Origin: Anastatus disparis
Lineage: Eukaryota > Arthropoda > Insecta > Hymenoptera > Eupelmidae
Length of the DNA: 64,000 bases
Direction: 5' to 3'
Assembly (NCBI GenBank): GCA_017163975.1
Contig: JAFFSR010000237.1
Span: 3,162,001 to 3,226,000, forward strand
Both the position numbers and the translations under genes were made by a program. The stretch's first letter is position 1; every line of letters starts with the position of its first letter. Shown piece by piece: positions 60,401 to 64,000 of the stretch. The notes beneath the pieces were generated by a model. That model searched no databases. It was given only the letters and a program-made list of their open reading frames with translations, and was not told the origin of the DNA.

Positions 60401-61311
60401 AGAATATATTCAAACAATCTAAAAAGCTAAAAGTAAAGCAAAATCTGCAAACTTTTGTAAATATCTTAATTTGCCAACATTTTGAAATTATAAAAATTAA
60501 CTTGAATTTAATTTAGAAATAATAGGTAAAACAGTTTAATTGAATATTAAAGCTTCAATTACTTTAAAGATCATTCAAAATTTTACTAAATTCTAAAAAA
60601 AGGTTTCATCAATAAATAAAGTTTCAAAATGATCTATAAATTTTGTCCAGAGGCGTGGTAGTGCCTCGAGCAAGTATGCAGTCCACTGACTATGAAGCGA
60701 GATTTTATATAATTTGAAATTCAAAGTGCATGATTAAACTTTTCTAATTCAAAAGCAAATTATTCCAAAAACATTCATTCATAAAACAATCTACAGAAAA
60801 TCATCATAAGATGTTTGTAATTTTTACATTGGTAACTATTTTCAATAAATAATGATGTATTTTAGGTACTATCATGAATGGTTTGTTACATTTCATTTTT
60901 ATAATTTCTTTTTTGAAAAATATATTTTTCATTTAAGCAATCAGGCAAATCCATTGAGAAAAAATCAGTCACTATTTTAAGTGTCGTTGATGCAAAAAAT
61001 TAGCATAGCACAATAATATTACGCATGCGCACCTTGCCCAATGTGTAAAATTAAGCAACTTTGGGCCCAGTACATCGATGGGGGAGCCGCTTTAATAGTC
61101 ATTCGCTAAAATTGACTTTACGCGAAGATTGCTCTCGGATGCTTTATACTCATTCGATAATGTGAGCAGGAGGTGTGGTCAGTACGATAAAATACCGTTA
61201 ATACCGAATTTGCCAATACATTGGTCCATTTCAAAGGAAGGTTTTCCAATCCAAGAGATTTATCTTATTGGGTTCTCACCTACAAATGATTTTTTTTTCT
61301 TTTCTCTACAG
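57450..61311. other. Long AT-rich non-coding stretch
   Basis: No gene recognised. At about 60650-60700 a GC-richer piece has nested small hairpins (GAGGC/GCCTC; AGTC/GACT) that is only vaguely tRNA-like. From 61020 GC rises, with an NRF1-type ACGCATGCGCA at about 61022. Probably intronic to the plus-strand exons that follow. Confidence 0.45.
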
Positions 61312-61382
61312 GTCTCTCGATGTGGGCGAACACAGACGGAGAGAGAAGTAAAATAATTGAAGAAATGTTTCTCAAAAAGCAG
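61312..61382 (+). CDS. Small coding exon, unidentified gene
   Basis: A strong acceptor (TTTTTTTTTCTTTTCTCTACAG, split here as T9-CTTTTCTCTACAG, ending 61311) precedes 71 nt of GC-elevated sequence and a CAG|GTTAAT donor. Only one frame is open: two phase-1 bases, then L-S-M-W-A-N-T-D-G-E-R-S-K-I-I-E-E-M-F-L + K-K-Q, ending in phase 0. An alternative donor AAAG|GTGTGA lies 12 nt later. The next small exon (61655-61690) is phase-compatible. I do not recognise the protein; charged, helical composition fits a linker or coiled segment. Confidence 0.5.
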
Positions 61383-61654
61383 GTTAATAAAGGTGTGAAA
61401 TGAGGTACTCCAACGCTGTAAAAAAAACGGGGAATGGAATTTTCCAATATTATTTTTTAAAATCACGTTATATTTATAAATAAGTAATAAATATTCTACG
61501 TATCAATTTTAAACCGTAAAGTCCTTCAAAATTAATAGATTTATTTAATTTTCACATAAACGAAGAAACAGGACTTTCGCATAGCTTAAAATAAATAGAA
61601 TAAAGATTGTGAAATAGTAAAAAAAAAAACTTGTTTTTTTTTTTATATACACAG
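61383..61654 (+). other. Short intron between two small exons
   Basis: 272 nt of AT-rich DNA between the CAG|GTTAAT donor and the TTATATACACAG acceptor; consistent with an intron. Confidence 0.4.
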
Positions 61655-61690
61655 CGAAGGTTCCAAAGTCAAAAAATTCCAACAAAGCAG
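61655..61690 (+). CDS. 36-nt microexon, unidentified gene
   Basis: The acceptor TTTTTTTTATATACACAG (AG ending 61654) and donor CAG|GTAATA (61690/61691) bracket exactly 36 nt. In the phase left by the preceding exon (0) it reads R-R-F-Q-S-Q-K-I-P-T-K-Q, keeping frame. Two other frames are also open, so coding is less certain than the splice sites. Frame-preserving microexons are common in neuronal and muscle genes of insects (established), but the gene is unknown. Confidence 0.4.
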
Positions 61691-63010
61691 GTAATATATA
61701 ATGAAATATACAAGTTTTAGACTCGCAAATTAATAGTCTAATCGTATTATAAAAGGCTAGTGAACCCTAAAAGAAAAAAAAACTATATATACACATAATG
61801 TAAACTATATAAGCATTTCTCGTAAGTAAAAATTTAGCCTTCAACTCGGCACAAAGGCCTATGAAATCTGACATGTAAGCCATTTATAATTAAACAGCAA
61901 TTCAAATGATAGAAAAAGATAGCAAGTTATGAGCATTCGTATACGGAATATATATGCGTGTATTTGTATACGTACACCAAGAGGAAACTTTTCCCCACCA
62001 TCGAACGTGCGAGAAAGAAGAAGAGAGAAAAAAATTTTACGACCTTGAACGTTAGGCAGTAAAGCGCTTAAAACACACCGAAGCTTCGTTATGGTGGGCT
62101 TATCTGGTGTGTTCTTTTTTTCTCTCGCTCACTCCAGACTAGAAGGAATTTAAATTTTTATTCTTTGACGGTTTTAGGCTTTTTTTGTTAATAAAAAAAC
62201 ATGATTTTTATTTAATCGAACAATATTTTTGTTGTTTATTTCACTCTCGTTTTTATATAAATCAATATTTTCGGGGATATCCCAGATAAAAAATCTGTTA
62301 ATTTTGCTAATCGTCTGACGTCGAATTTCAGAATGATATTGTTAAACATTTAATTTGCAAATTTTTCTGATTGTTAATGTTTATATGAAAATTACAGTAA
62401 CTTCAATATAGCAAAATTTTATATTCTATATATAAATTCAACGTTACCACCCGAATTCCTATATTGATCGCGCCAAAAGAACAAATTATTCGCCAAAACG
62501 AAGCGCGCAAACTTCAAACATACCACACATAGATCCACGAAAAGTAAAAAAAAAAAAAGAAATTTAGGCCGGACCCCCAAATTTTTGCCAACGTAAAAAA
62601 AAAAGAATCAATACTCAATATCACTTCCTGTTCAACTCGTTTATTCGCTCTACATTTCTAAGCGAAAAAAAAGCAGAAGCAGAAATTTAGCATCAGTTGT
62701 CTACCCTATCAACCGAGTCTAAAACTTGAATTTCACTTATACATACATATCATACTTATACATATGTGAACCGATATATAATATATAACATATATACAGG
62801 GAAGCCATTGACCTCAATTTATTGTATCGTGAGAATGTTACGTGTAGCCAGTATATATTTATACACATATACACTTGACCTATATTAACTGCTACGATAT
62901 ATGCCCAAAACTGCTCTTTCTACTCTTTGTCTTCTAATGTACGTTATTACTATAACCACAATAGAATATCCATTATAGGTATCGAGTTTAAAGAAGTTCG
63001 TGTTCTTTTT
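61691..63010. other. Non-coding stretch
   Basis: AT-rich DNA with a GC-richer patch at 61980-62130. Probably intron or intergenic; nothing recognised. Confidence 0.4.
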
Positions 63011-63013
63011 GCG

Positions 63014-63050
63014 TATATATAAGGCGGTGCCTGTATACGTACGTGTTTAA
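63014..63050 (+). promoter_or_regulatory. TATA promoter candidate
   Basis: TATATATAAGGCGGTGCC at 63014 places a start near 63045, resembling the TATA-plus-GGCGG arrangement at 10765. A short candidate leader (63045-63110) leads to a GTGTGT donor-like site and a pyrimidine-rich intron ending at 63205. Confidence 0.35.
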
Positions 63051-63205
63051 GCTCCCGAAGAAGCGTTAACATTTTTATCAATTACGGGTTATCTGTCGAT
63101 GCCAACAGTCGGTGTGTAGAGGAGAGATATTATTTTTGCTCTTACGTCTTCTATTTTTTATCCGCTCGCTTTTTTTTCCCTCTTTTTCGTTTCTTTTTTT
63201 TTTAG

Positions 63206-63335
63206 AATGAATGGATCGGACAGGATCTCATTTTTAGATGAGACTTTTTTTAATTTCAGTCGGTTTGATGTATTGATTTCGACAGGACTTTACACGCATG
63301 CTAGATTTTCTTCTACGAACGCATTAGGTATTTAA
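63206..63335 (+). CDS. Possible second exon with start codon
   Basis: A very strong acceptor (a long pyrimidine tract ending TTTTTTTTTAG at 63205) is followed at once by ATG and 42 codons to TAA: M-N-G-S-D-R-I-S-F-L-D-E-T-F-F-N-F-S-R-F, then a further 22. A TTAG|GTATTT donor at about 63326 would keep the frame open into a later exon outside the window. With the promoter at 63014 this makes a plausible gene start, but no family is recognised. Confidence 0.3.
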
Positions 63336-64000
63336 AAAAAAAATCTTATGGAAAATTTTTGGCTAATTTAGTGATCAATCAATTTGAAAAACTAAAAAAA
63401 AAGAAACAGAATTTGCGGAATTAGAAAACGTTTATTTCTTTCCGTTATTGCATTACGAAATATAAACTTTAACGAAATTCCATTGAAGATTTTTAACAAA
63501 GATTAAATATTTACACTGTGGTTTTCCAACGTTTACATCGTTTACAACTCCAGAAACACGAGACATTAAGGAACAAAAAAAAACAATAGTTCAAACAATC
63601 GGCATATAAAATTTCATATGTAGGCCTGATAACAATTCTGAAAAAAAAACTCGTTATTTTTTTCCTTTAAGGTATAATTAGTCTTGCGTATTCGCATTAA
63701 AATCCATTTTAAGCTCGCTTGTAAACGCATATAGACATTCAAGGTCTGTTGTATCTCTTACTATTACTACTGCTAGAAGAAAAAAAATATCCTATATTGT
63801 CAACAGAAAAATAAGCTATACGCGTATACTTAGCAAGTTTGCGCTTATGAATAAAACTTTTTGGCCTCTTCCATTCGCTTGCGTATATGCATTCAATAAA
63901 AAACGACGAGAGCAAAAATAAATGAAAAAAATAAACTGTAATGACCGGACGCGCATCGACGAAGAAATAAAAAAAAAATAAAAAAAAAACAGAAGAGAAG
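63336..64000. other. Non-coding stretch to window end
   Basis: AT-rich, ending in purine-rich A runs. If 63206-63335 is real this would be intron of that gene. Nothing else recognised. Confidence 0.45.

Noticed and set aside
60650..60700. Possible third tRNA-derived repeat (GAGGC...GCCTCGAGC...)
   Set aside because: Only small hairpins and no clear A or B box; too degenerate to call.
1..64000. CRISPR array, prokaryotic operon, prophage or endogenous viral gene cluster
   Set aside because: There are no regularly spaced identical repeats, no ribosome-binding-site gene strings and no recognisable viral proteins in any open frame.

Overview
This is 64 kb of very AT-rich (roughly three quarters A+T by eye) eukaryotic nuclear DNA. 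It is gene-poor, crowded with homopolymers and AT-microsatellites, and has intron-type splice signals, Pol II-like TATA/E-box/CRE clusters, TA- and TTAA-flanked short DNA transposons and Pol III-type relics. Base composition, unmethylated-looking CpG-rich islands, the animal-type mitochondrial enoyl-CoA hydratase and the piggyBac/mariner-type MITEs suggest an insect. A hymenopteran is my best guess, but that is inference. No prokaryotic, organellar or viral gene set is visible.

One gene is certain: ECHS1 (mitochondrial short-chain enoyl-CoA hydratase) at 42317-43198 on the minus strand, with its whole coding region in one exon, a ~97-nt intron in the 5' UTR and a CpG-rich promoter. One further coding exon is convincing: a glutamine-rich exon (29530-30425, minus) ending in a good splice donor. 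A short exon at 36319-36410 (minus) and two small plus-strand exons at 61312-61382 and 61655-61690 have good splice sites and a single open frame, so they probably belong to long-intron genes extending beyond what can be assembled by eye. Several other open frames (40969-41367, 49290-49625, 54249-54719, 25832-26134, all minus) are longer than expected for such AT-rich DNA but match nothing I recognise.

Layout: 1-8870 is mostly featureless, with a pyrimidine tract and TATA near 3600-3830, a possible small exon at 4377-4440 and an E-box tandem duplication at 6014-6175. 8870-11130 has a GC-elevated block and a TATA promoter with an FTZ-F1-type site. 11508-11777 and 19518-19921 are TTAA-flanked MITEs. 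20560-21765 has a long (TA)n, a GAGA run and a CRE/CLEAR cluster. 22886-24380 looks like a decayed element enclosing a 512-bp near-perfect foldback element. 26202-26588 is another TA-flanked MITE. 27655-28310 has a double E-box and a hairpin repeat. 29530-33140 holds the polyQ exon, a GATA palindrome and a CpG-rich TATA island. 36300-39400 holds a small exon and a tRNA-like Pol III unit. 40969-45060 holds ECHS1 and a diverged three-copy repeat. 46500-50000 has promoter-like blocks and an orphan ORF. 54249-55388 has an orphan ORF and a 5S-rRNA-derived fragment. 61312-63335 has small plus-strand exons and a TATA promoter.

No operon-like or pathway-like cooperation between neighbours can be inferred. 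I found no convincing new multi-gene system. The most unusual structures are the almost perfect 512-bp hairpin element and the regulatory-motif clusters in otherwise empty DNA.
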